NCBI GenBank assembly: GCA_963808775.1
Contig: CAWEGR010000006.1
Coordinates: 36,051 to 100,050, forward strand
Length of the DNA: 64,000 nucleotides
From: JACVRW01 sp963808775
GTDB lineage: Bacteria > Actinomycetota > Thermoleophilia > Solirubrobacterales > Thermoleophilaceae
Direction: 5' to 3'
The translations under genes were made by a program, and so were the position numbers. Position 1 is the stretch's first letter. Each line of letters begins with the position of its first letter. The notes under the pieces were generated by a model. It was not told the origin of the DNA, did not search any database, and saw only the letters and a list, made by a program, of their open reading frames with translations. Positions 1-7,821 of this stretch are shown here, one piece after another.

Positions 1-1192
1 TCGCTCGAGGGTGTGCGCGCCGAGCTGCCCGAGATGCTGCGCGAGGGCAGGCGGGCGTCGCGCCAGGAGCATCCGCTGATGCTGCACGTGTCGCTGACCG
101 GCCTGCGCGGGCTCACCTACGACCTGCACGGGCTGCGCTCGGACGAGCCCGTGCCGGCGGTGACCTACGCGGACTGGAAGGACTTCGAGCTCAGGCCCGG
201 CGGGGGGCCGGGGCAGTTCTTCGAGCCGCGGCTCGCGTCGCCGCTCGACGCCGTGCTGGCGTCGGCGTCGCACCCCGGGGCGTTCGCGCCGCGCGTGCTC
301 GACCGGCGGGAGGACCGCGACGAGTACGAGCGCCAGGGGATCACGAACCTCCCCCGCTCCGGCTGGCTCTGGTATTCGGACGGCGGCCTCGTGCAGTCCG
401 AGCCGCTCGGCCGAACGGTGGCGGCGGCGCGGCGCGTCGAGGGAACGGAGGACGCGCACAGGCTGACCATGCTGATCGACCCGCGCGGCGAGGAGCCGAC
501 GGACGCCGAGGAGTGGAGCGACCGCGACTACGACGCGACCTGGGCCGGTGGCATGTCGCGCGCGCTCGAGGTGCTGCCCGAGCAGTCGCTCTACGAGGAC
601 CTGCGCAAGCTGCAGCGCGACAACCGGCGCGTGGAGTGGATGGGCGACCTGCTCGACGCGCTCGACGGGCGCGTCGACGAGCAGGCCGCCGGCGCCCTGC
701 GCGAGGTACTCGGCCGAATCGCGAGCGAGCGCGCCGAGCTGCGCGGCGACGACGAGATCGAGGTCGACCGCGGACGCCTCCGCAAGCGACCTGTTGCGGC
801 AGGCGATCGGCGAGATCAGCGGGCTCGCGGGCAAGGAGCCGGTGGCGGTCGACCTGATCTCGCCGCTCCTGCTCGCGGAGGAGGCGCACGTCGGCGACCT
901 GCTTGCGGGCGACCTGCTCGGAGACTTCGGCGGCTTCCTCGACGCCGACCTGCGCCGCAGCGACTTCGCCCTCGGCTACGCGTGCGGGCTCGCCTGGGCG
1001 CCCGAGGGGCTCGCGGCCTGCGGTCTCGACGACGACGCGGTGAAGGGAGCGTGCGAGGCGGTCGAGAGCTCGATGCCCGAGGACTGGCACGAGGTGCGCC
1101 GCGGCGAGGCGCAGGAGCGCGACCTGCCGTGGCGGGCGCGGCTCCGCCTCGCCCACTTCATGCTCCGGGGCGTGCGGGCGCTGATGCGCTGA
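1..1192 (+). CDS. Patatin-like phospholipase, 3' part, frameshifted
   Basis: The frame is already open at base 1, so the N-terminus with the nucleophilic GxSxG serine lies outside the window. What remains is the C-terminal part of a patatin-type acyl hydrolase: the motif WYSDGGLVQSEPL (around base 378) carries the DGG aspartate that completes the Ser-Asp dyad of the family. The remainder is a long helical C-terminal region typical of the larger actinobacterial patatin-related proteins. Near base 775 the reading shifts by one base (a one-base gain); the second frame runs on with sensible sequence (DLLRQAIGEISGLAGKEP...) to a TGA at 1190-1192. The break looks like an indel in the sequence rather than decay, because both sides keep normal composition. 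Substrate is unknown; lipid acyl ester hydrolysis is family knowledge. The next gene starts 19 bases downstream. Confidence 0.75.
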
Positions 1193-1211
1193 CGCTAGGG
1201 TTCCCGCCCGC

Positions 1212-2285
1212 ATGAGGCTCGCTCGCCCCCTGGTCCTGCTCGTCCTGCTCGGCGCGCTGCTCGCGCCGGCGGCGTCCGCGCAGGACCAGCAGACGGTCAG
1301 GCTCTTCTTCACGGCGGGCGAGCAGTTCGAGACGGTCGAGCGCAAGCTCCCCGCGACGGGCACCACGCTGCTGCCGACCCTGCGCGCGCTCCTGAAGGGA
1401 CCGAGCGCGGCGGAGCGCGGGCGCGACATCGACACCCAGATCCCGCGCGGAGTGCGAATCGAACGGATCGTGCTCACCGGGCGCGGAGCGGCGGTGGTCG
1501 AGCTGTCGGCGGCGTTCCTCGGCCAGATCCCGGCCGACCCCGCGCAGCGCAGCGAGGCGCAGACTGCGACGCTGAGCGCGCGGCTCGCCCAGGTCACCTA
1601 CACGGTCACCCAGTTCGGCGATATCCGGCGGGCGGAGGTGCGCTCCGGAGGGGTGACGCTCGACGGGGATCTCGAGCGCGGCGACTTCACGAAGCCGCGC
1701 GGCAGGCCACCGGTCGAGAAGCCGCCGCCCGGACCGCCCGTGGCGGGCACGCGCGAGGTGCAGGAGCGGCTCGTTCAGCTCGGCTACCTGCCGGCGAGCG
1801 CGGTCGACGGGCTGTTCGGCTACCGGACCCAGCAGGCGGTGATGGCCTTCCAGTCGTGGGAGGGCCTCGGGCGTGACGGCATCGTCGGGCCCGCCACCAC
1901 CGCGGCGCTGTCGACGGCGCGCCGCCCGCGCCCGCGCCGGGGCGCCGGGCCGCGCAGGCGCATCGAGGTCTACCGGGCGAAGGGCGTGGCGCTGCTCGTG
2001 CGCGGCGGGCGGACGCTTCGCGCCGTCCACGTGTCGACCGGAGCGGGCGTCAACGCGACCCCGACCGGGCGCTACAAGGTGTTCCGCAAGGAGCTGCGCT
2101 CGTGGTCCGTGCCGTTCAGCGTCTGGCTGCCGTACGCGTCCTACTTCAACAACGGGATCGCCTTCCACGAGTACGCGGACGTGCCGCCGTTCCCGGCGTC
2201 GCACGGGTGCGTGCGGGTGCCGGCGCCCGAGGCGCCGTTCGTCTACGAGTTCGCCTCGTTCGGGACCACGGTCGTCGTCTTCTGA
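1212..2285 (+). CDS. Secreted L,D-transpeptidase with GerMN and peptidoglycan-binding domains
   Basis: 357 aa. Residues 1-24 form a signal peptide ending in an ASA-Q cleavage site with no lipobox cysteine. Residues about 28-135 resemble a GerMN domain, a Pro-rich linker follows, residues about 179-235 are a peptidoglycan-binding type 1 helical domain (VQERLVQLGYLPAS...VDGLFG), and the C-terminal 115 residues are a YkuD catalytic domain with the motif SHGCVRVP, whose His331 and Cys333 are the catalytic residues. The family forms 3-3 cross-links in peptidoglycan outside the membrane. ATG at 1212 starts the signal peptide directly. The GerMN fusion is seen in several actinobacteria; its ligand is unknown. 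The 3' end overlaps the convergent gene by 43 bases, an unusually long overlap. Confidence 0.88.
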   Translation: MRLARPLVLLVLLGALLAPAASAQDQQTVRLFFTAGEQFETVERKLPATGTTLLPTLRALLKGPSAAERGRDIDTQIPRGVRIERIVLTGRGAAVVELSAAFLGQIPADPAQRSEAQTATLSARLAQVTYTVTQFGDIRRAEVRSGGVTLDGDLERGDFTKPRGRPPVEKPPPGPPVAGTREVQERLVQLGYLPASAVDGLFGYRTQQAVMAFQSWEGLGRDGIVGPATTAALSTARRPRPRRGAGPRRRIEVYRAKGVALLVRGGRTLRAVHVSTGAGVNATPTGRYKVFRKELRSWSVPFSVWLPYASYFNNGIAFHEYADVPPFPASHGCVRVPAPEAPFVYEFASFGTTVVVF

Positions 2286-2824
2286 CGCCTGTCGCGCAAG
2301 GCGAAGCCGAGCGCGACGAGCCCGCCGAGGGCGCAGGCGCCGAGCGCCGCGAGCCCCCACGGAAGGAACTCGGTCAGCGCGTCCTCGCCGAGGGTGACCG
2401 AGGCGGGCGCCGCGGGCTCGGCGGCGATCGGGGCGACGACCACGACGTACGAGCCGTCCTCCGGGACCTCCACCTTGGCGAACACCTTGCGCGAGCCCTC
2501 GTCGTCCTCGACGACCGAGCCGAACGAGGTCGGGTCGAGCAGGAGCTCGTCCCGCGTCCCCCGCGGCCTGATCGTGACCTCGAGGTCGGGCGGGATCTCG
2601 AGGAAGTCGGCGTCGTCGATGACAGGCGTGCCGGAGCCCTCCTCGAGGTTGCGGGCCTCCTCGTAGTAGAGGGCGGTCGTGCCCCGCGTGAGCTCGACGA
2701 CCGCCTCGCCCGGAATCGGCACGCGCCCCTCCTCGCTGCTCGTGCCGGCGGTGGAGATGCCGTAGGCCACGAGCACCGCCACGGGTGGGAGCACGAGCAG
2801 GAGGACGGTGCGGAGGACGCCCAC
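2243..2824 (-). CDS. Hypothetical bitopic/double-TM protein
   Basis: 193 aa from the GTG at 2824, chosen because it lies 8 bases after the stop of the upstream gene and places a hydrophobic segment (LRTVLLLVLPPVAVLVAYGI) at the N-terminus. The middle, about residues 25-150, is a hydrophilic probably beta-rich extracytoplasmic domain. A second hydrophobic helix (LPWGLAALGACALGGLVALGFAL) and a short basic tail follow. No family recognised. The arrangement, two membrane helices flanking an exposed domain, suggests an envelope protein working with the secreted protein encoded just upstream (inference). Its last 43 bases are antisense to the end of the L,D-transpeptidase gene. Confidence 0.6.
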   Translation of the reverse strand: MGVLRTVLLLVLPPVAVLVAYGISTAGTSSEEGRVPIPGEAVVELTRGTTALYYEEARNLEEGSGTPVIDDADFLEIPPDLEVTIRPRGTRDELLLDPTSFGSVVEDDEGSRKVFAKVEVPEDGSYVVVVAPIAAEPAAPASVTLGEDALTEFLPWGLAALGACALGGLVALGFALRDRRQKTTTVVPNEANS

Positions 2825-2831
2825 GCGGCGC

Positions 2832-4127
2832 CTACCGGCGCGCCGAGCAGAGCGCGCTGACCTGCAGCTCCACGCGCTCGTCGTCTCCAACGCCCGGCGG
2901 CAGCGCGACGAAGGTGCGCGACGCCAGCTTGCCGCGCCGGTGCCGGTGGCGCAGCGCCCGCACGACCCGCCGCGACGGCGGCCGGTCGGTGAAGAAGGCG
3001 AGCCCCGATCCCGAATGCACGAGGCGCCGGCCGCGCGGGCACTCGAGCCGCAGCCGCACCGGCTCGCCCGGTCGCACGCGCCGCGTGCGCACGATCCTGC
3101 GCGTGCTGACCTGGGACGGTCCCGCGATCACCCTCGCCCCGCCAGGCGAACAGCCGACCACCGGCTGGTAGGTGATGCTGTTCGGCGTCGGCAGGACGCC
3201 GAAGTAGAAGCCGCGGACATCGCCGGGGCGCAGTCCCCCGCCGATCTCGATGCCGACGGGGGCGATCGCGCCGGGGAAGTTGGCGTCGCTTCCCACCGCG
3301 CGCGCCGTGCCGGTGCAGCTGATGAGGTAGGTGTCGTCGCCGTACTTCGGGCTCGTGACCCACGGCCCCGTCACGGTGGTGCAGGGTGTCCACTGCTCGC
3401 AGGCGCCTGTCGTCGCCTGGGCTCCGCCTGCGCCGCGCGAGAGTGCCGGCGCGCAGAAGGCTGTGAGCCGCACCTCGACGCGCTCGTCGTCGCCGACCGT
3501 GGCGCGGCGCGCTGACGACCGTGCGAGCCACCGACCGGGTGCGCAGGTGGCGGTGCCTGAGCGAGCGAACCACCCGCGGCGACGGCGGCTCGTCCGTGTA
3601 GAAGCCCACCGAGGACCCGGAATGCACGAGGCGCTCGCCGCGGGCGCAGCCGAGCCGCAGCCGCACGGTGCCGCCGGGCTCGACGGGTACCTGGCGGGCG
3701 CGCGTCCGGTAGGAGCGCTTCGGCGGCCGCGGCCGCGCGCGGGCATCACGCCGAGCTGCCCACCCGGGGAGGCGCAGCCGGCGGAGGGCTTGAAGGTGAT
3801 CGAGACGTTGAACGGGAACACCGAGAACGTGAGCTCGGAGCTTCCCGGCGCGGGCAGCGGCCCGCCGGTCAGGAGCGCGATCGGATAGATCGCGTTCCGG
3901 AAGGTGGCGTCGGCGCCCACGGCGTTCGGGCTCGAGCGCGGGCAGTCGACCTCCCAGATCTCGTCGAGCTCGGGCGGCGCGGTGACCCAGGGGCCGTCGA
4001 CCTCCGTGCACTGCGAGAACGGCTCGCACGGGTGCAGCGGTATCTGGGCCTGCGCGGCCGGTGCCGCGAGCAGGAGCCCGGTCGCGAGGAGGGCGACTGC
4101 GAGGACGACTCGCCGGATGGGCGCGAT
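2832..4127 (-). CDS. Secreted protein with internal tandem duplication, function unknown
   Basis: About 430 aa with a hydrophobic signal segment (RRVVLAVALLATGLLLAAPAAQA). The mature part holds two copies of one module. Each has a Cys-rich start (CEPFSQCTEVDGPWVT and CEQWTPCTTVTGPWVT), a GADATFRNAIYP / GSDANFPGAIAP stretch, a CxSPGG motif, then a basic beta-rich half with LVHSGSS.GFYTDEPPS / LVHSGSGLAFFTDRPPS and VGDDERVE. The first copy needs two compensating frame changes (about 3735 and 3505) to be read. No clear ATG or GTG precedes the signal segment in frame: the 4127 start (ATC) is a guess and a further indel may hide the true start just after the hairpin at 4141-4174. No family recognised. 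Forms an operon with the membrane protein downstream. Confidence 0.55.
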   Translation of the reverse strand: MAPIRRVVLAVALLATGLLLAAPAAQAQIPLHPCEPFSQCTEVDGPWVTAPPELDEIWEVDCPRSSPNAVGADATFRNAIYPIALLTGGPLPAPGSSELTFSVFPFNVSITFKPSAGCASPGGQLGVMPARGRGRRSAPTGRAPARYPSSPAAPCGCGSAAPAASASCIPGPRWASTRTSRRRRGWFARSGTATCAPGRWLARSSARRATVGDDERVEVRLTAFCAPALSRGAGGAQATTGACEQWTPCTTVTGPWVTSPKYGDDTYLISCTGTARAVGSDANFPGAIAPVGIEIGGGLRPGDVRGFYFGVLPTPNSITYQPVVGCSPGGARVIAGPSQVSTRRIVRTRRVRPGEPVRLRLECPRGRRLVHSGSGLAFFTDRPPSRRVVRALRHRHRRGKLASRTFVALPPGVGDDERVELQVSALCSARR

Positions 4128-4140
4128 CTTACGGCACGGA

Positions 4141-4174
4141 AGCGGCTCGCCCGGCCGAGGCCGGGCGAGCCGCT
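4141..4174 (-). terminator. Strong stem-loop after the DUF4242 gene
   Basis: Perfect 16-bp stems with a 2-base loop (AGCGGCTCGCCCGGCC - ga - complement). It starts 5 bases after the stop of the minus-strand DUF4242 gene and sits just before the secreted-protein operon on the same strand. No U-tract is evident, as is common in very GC-rich genomes. Confidence 0.7.
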
Positions 4175-4178
4175 CCGA

Positions 4179-4464
4179 TCACTGCGGAAGGCCGCGGGGA
4201 CCCGTGCTGTCGAACACCGCGACCACCTCGACGACGAGGTTCGCCGGGAAGCCGCCCTTCGAGGAGTGCTCCCGGATCACGGCCTCGCTCTCGGCCTGGT
4301 GGACGCAGTAGATCTTGTCGCCGGCCACGTAGCTGTGTAGCCAGGTGTACGGCTTGTCCAGCGAGTCCACGGCGTCGTTCGACGTCGCCGGTGATGCCGC
4401 GCAGGTCGTCCTCCGACAGGTTGCTCGCACCGGGGATCTCGCGCTCGATGAGGTAGGTCTTCAT
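4179..4464 (-). CDS. DUF4242 family small protein (frameshifted)
   Basis: About 94 aa. The start MKTYLIEREIPGASNLSEDDL is typical of DUF4242, the group that includes the nickel-binding SCO4226-type ferredoxin-like fold proteins; the C-terminal half contains YTWLHSYVAGDKIYCVHQAESEAVIREH. The two halves are in different frames, joined by a one-base change near 4385, so an indel in the sequence is likely. The ATG at 4464 has a strong site AAGGAG seven bases upstream, which is part of a dyad (see 4471-4499). The H...C.H residues are the type of position that bind metal in relatives, but metal binding is not shown here. Divergent from the ABM-like gene at 4587. Confidence 0.75.
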
Positions 4465-4470
4465 AAGCCG

Positions 4471-4499
4471 CTCCTTCGATTGTTGAACAAGACAAGGAG
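4471..4499. promoter_or_regulatory. Dyad covering the DUF4242 ribosome-binding site
   Basis: CTCCTT-cga-TTGTT-g-AACAA-gac-AAGGAG: nested inverted repeats with equal 3-base spacers. On the minus strand the 3' arm is the Shine-Dalgarno of the DUF4242 gene, so the element could be a repressor operator or an mRNA hairpin masking the ribosome-binding site. It resembles the element upstream of yceI at 14085-14110 (shared CCTTyGATTG and AAGGAGCACC). Function is inference. Confidence 0.45.
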
Positions 4500-4586
4500 C
4501 ACCGTACGACCGCCCTGCGATCCGCACATCCGCCGTATTGCCGTAGTTTCGACGGCGACATGCCGTACCCGGCGACAGGAGGAACC

Positions 4587-4874
4587 ATGCCCATCCTGAT
4601 GATTCATGAGAGCCCAGGCGGGACTCGGGAGCAGTACCAGGAGGTCGGTGCGCGTCTCACCGATGGCGGTGGCCTCAACTCGCTGAGCGACTGGCCCCGA
4701 GAGGGGATCCTGTCGCACGCCGCAGGGCCTACCGAGGACGGCTGGCGCGTGGTCGACGTGTGGGAGTCCGAGGAGGCCTTCCAGCGATTCGGTGAGGTGA
4801 TCGGACCAATCCTTCAGGAGGTGGGGCTTCCGGGTGTGCCCCAGACCTTTCCGCTCGAGAACTTCGTGAAGTAG
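4587..4874 (+). CDS. ABM-like small dimeric alpha/beta-barrel protein
   Basis: 95 aa from the ATG at 4587, preceded by GGAGGAACC. The pattern MPILMIHESPGGTREQYQEV ... ISHAAGPTEDGWRVVDVWESEEAFQRF matches the antibiotic biosynthesis monooxygenase-like (ABM) superfamily: an N-terminal strand, a helix, then the conserved VWESEEAFxRF strand-helix. Such proteins form dimeric alpha/beta barrels; many are uncharacterised and not monooxygenases. One of three consecutive small ferredoxin-like-fold genes (DUF4242, this, GYD). The next gene starts 16 bases downstream, so the two are probably co-transcribed. Confidence 0.75.
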   Translation: MPILMIHESPGGTREQYQEVGARLTDGGGLNSLSDWPREGILSHAAGPTEDGWRVVDVWESEEAFQRFGEVIGPILQEVGLPGVPQTFPLENFVK

Positions 4875-4890
4875 CCGGGGTGCCCTGAAG

Positions 4891-5235
4891 ATGCCGCTCT
4901 ATCTGTCGAAGTTCAGCTACACGCCCGAGACCTGGGCGAACCTGATCGCCAACCCGGAGGACCGTCGCGAGGCCGCCCGGGCCTACATCGAGTCCGTCGG
5001 CGGGAAGCTCCACGGCTTCTGGTACGCCTTCGGCACGCACGACGGCTACAACCTCTGGGAGGCCCCGGACGACGTGTCCATGGCCGCGGTCGCGCTCGCG
5101 ATCTGCGGGGGCGGGGCGCTGAGCACGCTCGAGACCACGACCCTCCTGACCGTCGAGGAGACGCTGGAAGCGCTGGGCAAGGCCGGGCAGGTCGGGTACC
5201 GGGCCCCGGGCACCGGTTCGGCCGAAGTGTCCTGA
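4891..5235 (+). CDS. GYD domain protein
   Basis: 114 aa. The sequence MPLYLSKFSYTPETWANLI..PEDRREAARAYIESVGGKLHGFWYAFGTHDGYNLWEAPDD carries the GYD motif (HDGYNLWE) that names this short alpha/beta domain, found alone in many bacteria. Biochemical role unknown. ATG at 4891 gives the full domain length. It lies 16 bases after the ABM-like gene and its stop codon is embedded in the 5' arm of a stem-loop, so it is probably the last gene of that short operon. Confidence 0.85.
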   Translation: MPLYLSKFSYTPETWANLIANPEDRREAARAYIESVGGKLHGFWYAFGTHDGYNLWEAPDDVSMAAVALAICGGGALSTLETTTLLTVEETLEALGKAGQVGYRAPGTGSAEVS

Positions 5236-5264
5236 CTTATGGGTGCAAGGCCCCACAAGTCAGG
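5231..5264 (+). terminator. Stem-loop at the end of the GYD gene
   Basis: CCTGACTT ... AAGTCAGG with inner TGGG/CCCC pairing and a short loop. The GYD stop codon (5233-5235) is inside the left arm. It separates the small-gene group from the catabolic operon starting at 5414. The remaining 150 bases up to 5414 show no further gene. Confidence 0.6.
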
Positions 5265-5413
5265 ACGGTTCGCCGCCGCGACGGCCTGGAGCGGGCTGGC
5301 GGCACCCGTGACAGGTCGGCGCTCGGATGTCGCGGCCTCACGCGCGCGTGGACAGTCGGCCTGCCGCGGGATTGAGGCCTGCAGCGCCGCGCCGAAAGTC
5401 ATAGCCTGCGGCG

Positions 5414-6436
5414 ATGCCCCTCGACTTCGGCGTCACGGTCCTTCCCGACCCGCCCTACCAGCGCCTCGTCGAGCTGATCGTGAAGGCGGAGGAGCTCGGC
5501 TTCGACTACGGCTGGACCTACGACTCGCACGTGCTCTGGCAGGAGTCGACCCCCACGCTGGCGCTCGCCGCGGAGGCCACCGACCGGATCAAGCTCGGTC
5601 ACATGGTCACGAACCCGGGGACGCGCGAGCCGACCGTGCTGGCGAGCGCCTACGCGACCCTGCAGGACATCTCCGACGGCCGCATGGTGATGGGCATAGG
5701 GCGCGGCGACTCGGCGCGGCGCTACATCGGCCAGAAGCCAGTGCCGATCAAGCGCTTCGAGGAGTGCTGCGCGATGATCAAGCCGTTCATGAACGGCGAG
5801 CGCGTGGTGTGGAACGACACCGAGATCGCGCTCGAGTGGGTGCGGCCCGAGCTGCCCGAGATCCCGATGCACGTGGCGGGCTACGGGCCGCGGGCGCTGG
5901 CCGTCGCGGGCAGGGTCGGCGACGGCGTGATCATCCAGCTCGCCGACCCCGCGATCATCGAGTGGATCATGGGCACGGCGCGCGCGGCGGCCGAGGAGGC
6001 GGGCCGCGACCCCGACGCGCTCCAGTGCATCGTCTGCGCGCCGTCTCACATCACGGACGACATCCAGGACGCGCGCGAGCAGGTGCGCTGGTTCCCCGCG
6101 ATGGTGTCGAACCACGTGCGCGACCTGATCGCCCGCTACGGGGCGGATGGGTCGGTGGTGCCGCGCGCGCTCACCGACTACGTGCCGACCGAGACGGGCT
6201 ACGACTACGACGAGCACTCACGCGTGGGCGCCAAGCACGGCGAGTTCGTCAGCGACGAGATCTGCGACCGCTTCTGCGTGCTCGGCACCTCTGAGCAGGC
6301 GGCCGCGAAGCTGCGCGAGCTCGAGGGGCTCGGGGTCAACCAGTTCAACATCTACCTGATGACCGAGGGCCAGGACGAGATCCTCGAGACCTACGGGCGC
6401 GAGATCATCCCGGCACTCAGAGGAGGTGCGTCATGA
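5414..6436 (+). CDS. F420-dependent LLM-class oxidoreductase
   Basis: 340 aa, a complete bacterial-luciferase-like TIM barrel: N-terminal VTVLPDPPYQRLVELIVKAEELGFDYGWTYDSH, then LGHMVTNPGTREPTVLASAYATLQDISDGRMVMGIGRGDS and the C-terminal FCVLGTSEQAAAKLRELEGLGVNQFNIYL. Members with this pattern are predicted to use coenzyme F420 and one subfamily is repeatedly found beside dihydropyrimidinase genes, as here. Its TGA overlaps the ATG of the next gene (ATGA at 6433-6436), so the two are translationally coupled. In this context it probably oxidises or reduces a hydantoin/pyrimidine-related compound; the real substrate is unknown. Confidence 0.85.
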   Translation: MPLDFGVTVLPDPPYQRLVELIVKAEELGFDYGWTYDSHVLWQESTPTLALAAEATDRIKLGHMVTNPGTREPTVLASAYATLQDISDGRMVMGIGRGDSARRYIGQKPVPIKRFEECCAMIKPFMNGERVVWNDTEIALEWVRPELPEIPMHVAGYGPRALAVAGRVGDGVIIQLADPAIIEWIMGTARAAAEEAGRDPDALQCIVCAPSHITDDIQDAREQVRWFPAMVSNHVRDLIARYGADGSVVPRALTDYVPTETGYDYDEHSRVGAKHGEFVSDEICDRFCVLGTSEQAAAKLRELEGLGVNQFNIYLMTEGQDEILETYGREIIPALRGGAS

Positions 6437-7821
6437 GGAAGCTGATCCGCGGCGGGACCGTGGTGAGCTCCGCCGGCGAGTCGCTCGCCGACGTCCTGAT
6501 CGACGGCGAGGAGATCGCGGCCGTCGGCTCGTTCGGAGAGATCGACGCCGAGGTGATCGACGCGAGCGGCTGCTACGTGCTGCCGGGCCTGATCGACAAC
6601 CACACGCACATGGCAATGCCGTTCGGCGGCACCCGCTCGATCGACGACTACGACACCGGCACGCGCGCCGCCGCGGCCGGCGGGACCACCTGCATCGTCG
6701 ACTTCGTCATCCAGCAGGAGGGCGGCGGCCTGCGCTCGTCGCTCGAGGAGTGGAAGGAGCGCGCCGAGGGCGCGGCGCACGTGGACTACGGCTTCCACAT
6801 CGCGATCACCCAGGCCGACGAGGGCACCTTCGCCGACATGGCCCCGATGGTCGAGGAGGAGGGAATCGCCTCCTTCAAGGTCTTTCTCGCCTACAAGGGC
6901 GTGCTGATGATCGAGGACGACCTGTTCCTGCGCGTGCTCGAGACGACGCGCGACCTCAACGCGCTGACGATGGTGCACTGCGAGAACGGCCACGCGATCG
7001 ACGTCTACGTCGAGCGCGCGCTCGCCGCCGGCCAGACCGATCCGATCCATCACGCGCACACCAGGCCGGAGGTTCTCGAAGCGGAGGCCACCCACCGCGC
7101 CGTCCGGTTCGCGGAGCTCGCGAACTCGAGCGTCTACATCGTGCACGTCACGTGCGGGCTCGCCGCCGACGAGATCGCCGCCGGCCATGCGCGCGGCGTC
7201 GACGTGTCGGCCGAGACGTGCCTGCAGTACCTGACGAACACGATCGACGACCTGGAGCGGCCGGACTTCGAGGGGGCGCGCTACGTCTGCTCGCCGCCGC
7301 TGCGCGAGGAGTTCAACCAGGAGCTGCTCTGGACCGCGCTGCGCCGCGGGGTGCTCGAGTCGGTCTCGACAGACCACTGCCCGTTCAACTCCGAGCAGAA
7401 GGCCCTCGGCCGGGACGACTTCTCGAAGATCCCGAACGGCCTCGCGATGATCCAGCACCGGCTCGTGAAGATGTGGGACCTCGGCGTCGAGGGCGGCCGG
7501 ATCAGCCGCAGCCAGCTCGTCGACATGACCTCGACCGCGATCGCCAAGCGCTTCGGGCTCAGCCGCAAGGGCCACATCGCGCCGGGGACGGACGCGGACA
7601 TCGTCGTCTTCGACCCGGCGACGCCGTTCAGGTTCTCCACGGACAGCTCGCACATGAACGTCGACTACGACCTGTTCGAGGGCGAGAGCTCGACCGGCAG
7701 CGTTCGCCACACCCTCTGCCGCGGCGAGCTCGTCTACGACCGCGGCGAGATCCTCACGCAGCCGGGCCACGGCCGTTTCGTGCCGCGCTCGCTCGGCGCG
7801 CGCGCGGCGGTCGCCTCGTGA
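6433..7821 (+). CDS. hydA: Dihydropyrimidinase / D-hydantoinase
   Basis: 462 aa amidohydrolase-superfamily TIM barrel. The binuclear zinc site is complete: H57 and H59 (NHTHMAMPFGG), the carboxylated lysine K149 (SFKVFLAYKG), H182 (VHCENG), H238 (YIVHVTC) and D314 (STDHCPFNSEQK). The enzyme opens dihydropyrimidine or 5-substituted hydantoin rings to N-carbamoyl amino acids; which ring is used here cannot be told. It overlaps the F420 oxidoreductase gene by 4 bases at its start and the carbamoylase gene by 4 bases (GTGA at 7818-7821), so three enzymes are made together. An RBS AGAGGAGG lies just before the ATG. Length agrees with the family (about 460). Confidence 0.93.
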   Translation: MRKLIRGGTVVSSAGESLADVLIDGEEIAAVGSFGEIDAEVIDASGCYVLPGLIDNHTHMAMPFGGTRSIDDYDTGTRAAAAGGTTCIVDFVIQQEGGGLRSSLEEWKERAEGAAHVDYGFHIAITQADEGTFADMAPMVEEEGIASFKVFLAYKGVLMIEDDLFLRVLETTRDLNALTMVHCENGHAIDVYVERALAAGQTDPIHHAHTRPEVLEAEATHRAVRFAELANSSVYIVHVTCGLAADEIAAGHARGVDVSAETCLQYLTNTIDDLERPDFEGARYVCSPPLREEFNQELLWTALRRGVLESVSTDHCPFNSEQKALGRDDFSKIPNGLAMIQHRLVKMWDLGVEGGRISRSQLVDMTSTAIAKRFGLSRKGHIAPGTDADIVVFDPATPFRFSTDSSHMNVDYDLFEGESSTGSVRHTLCRGELVYDRGEILTQPGHGRFVPRSLGARAAVAS

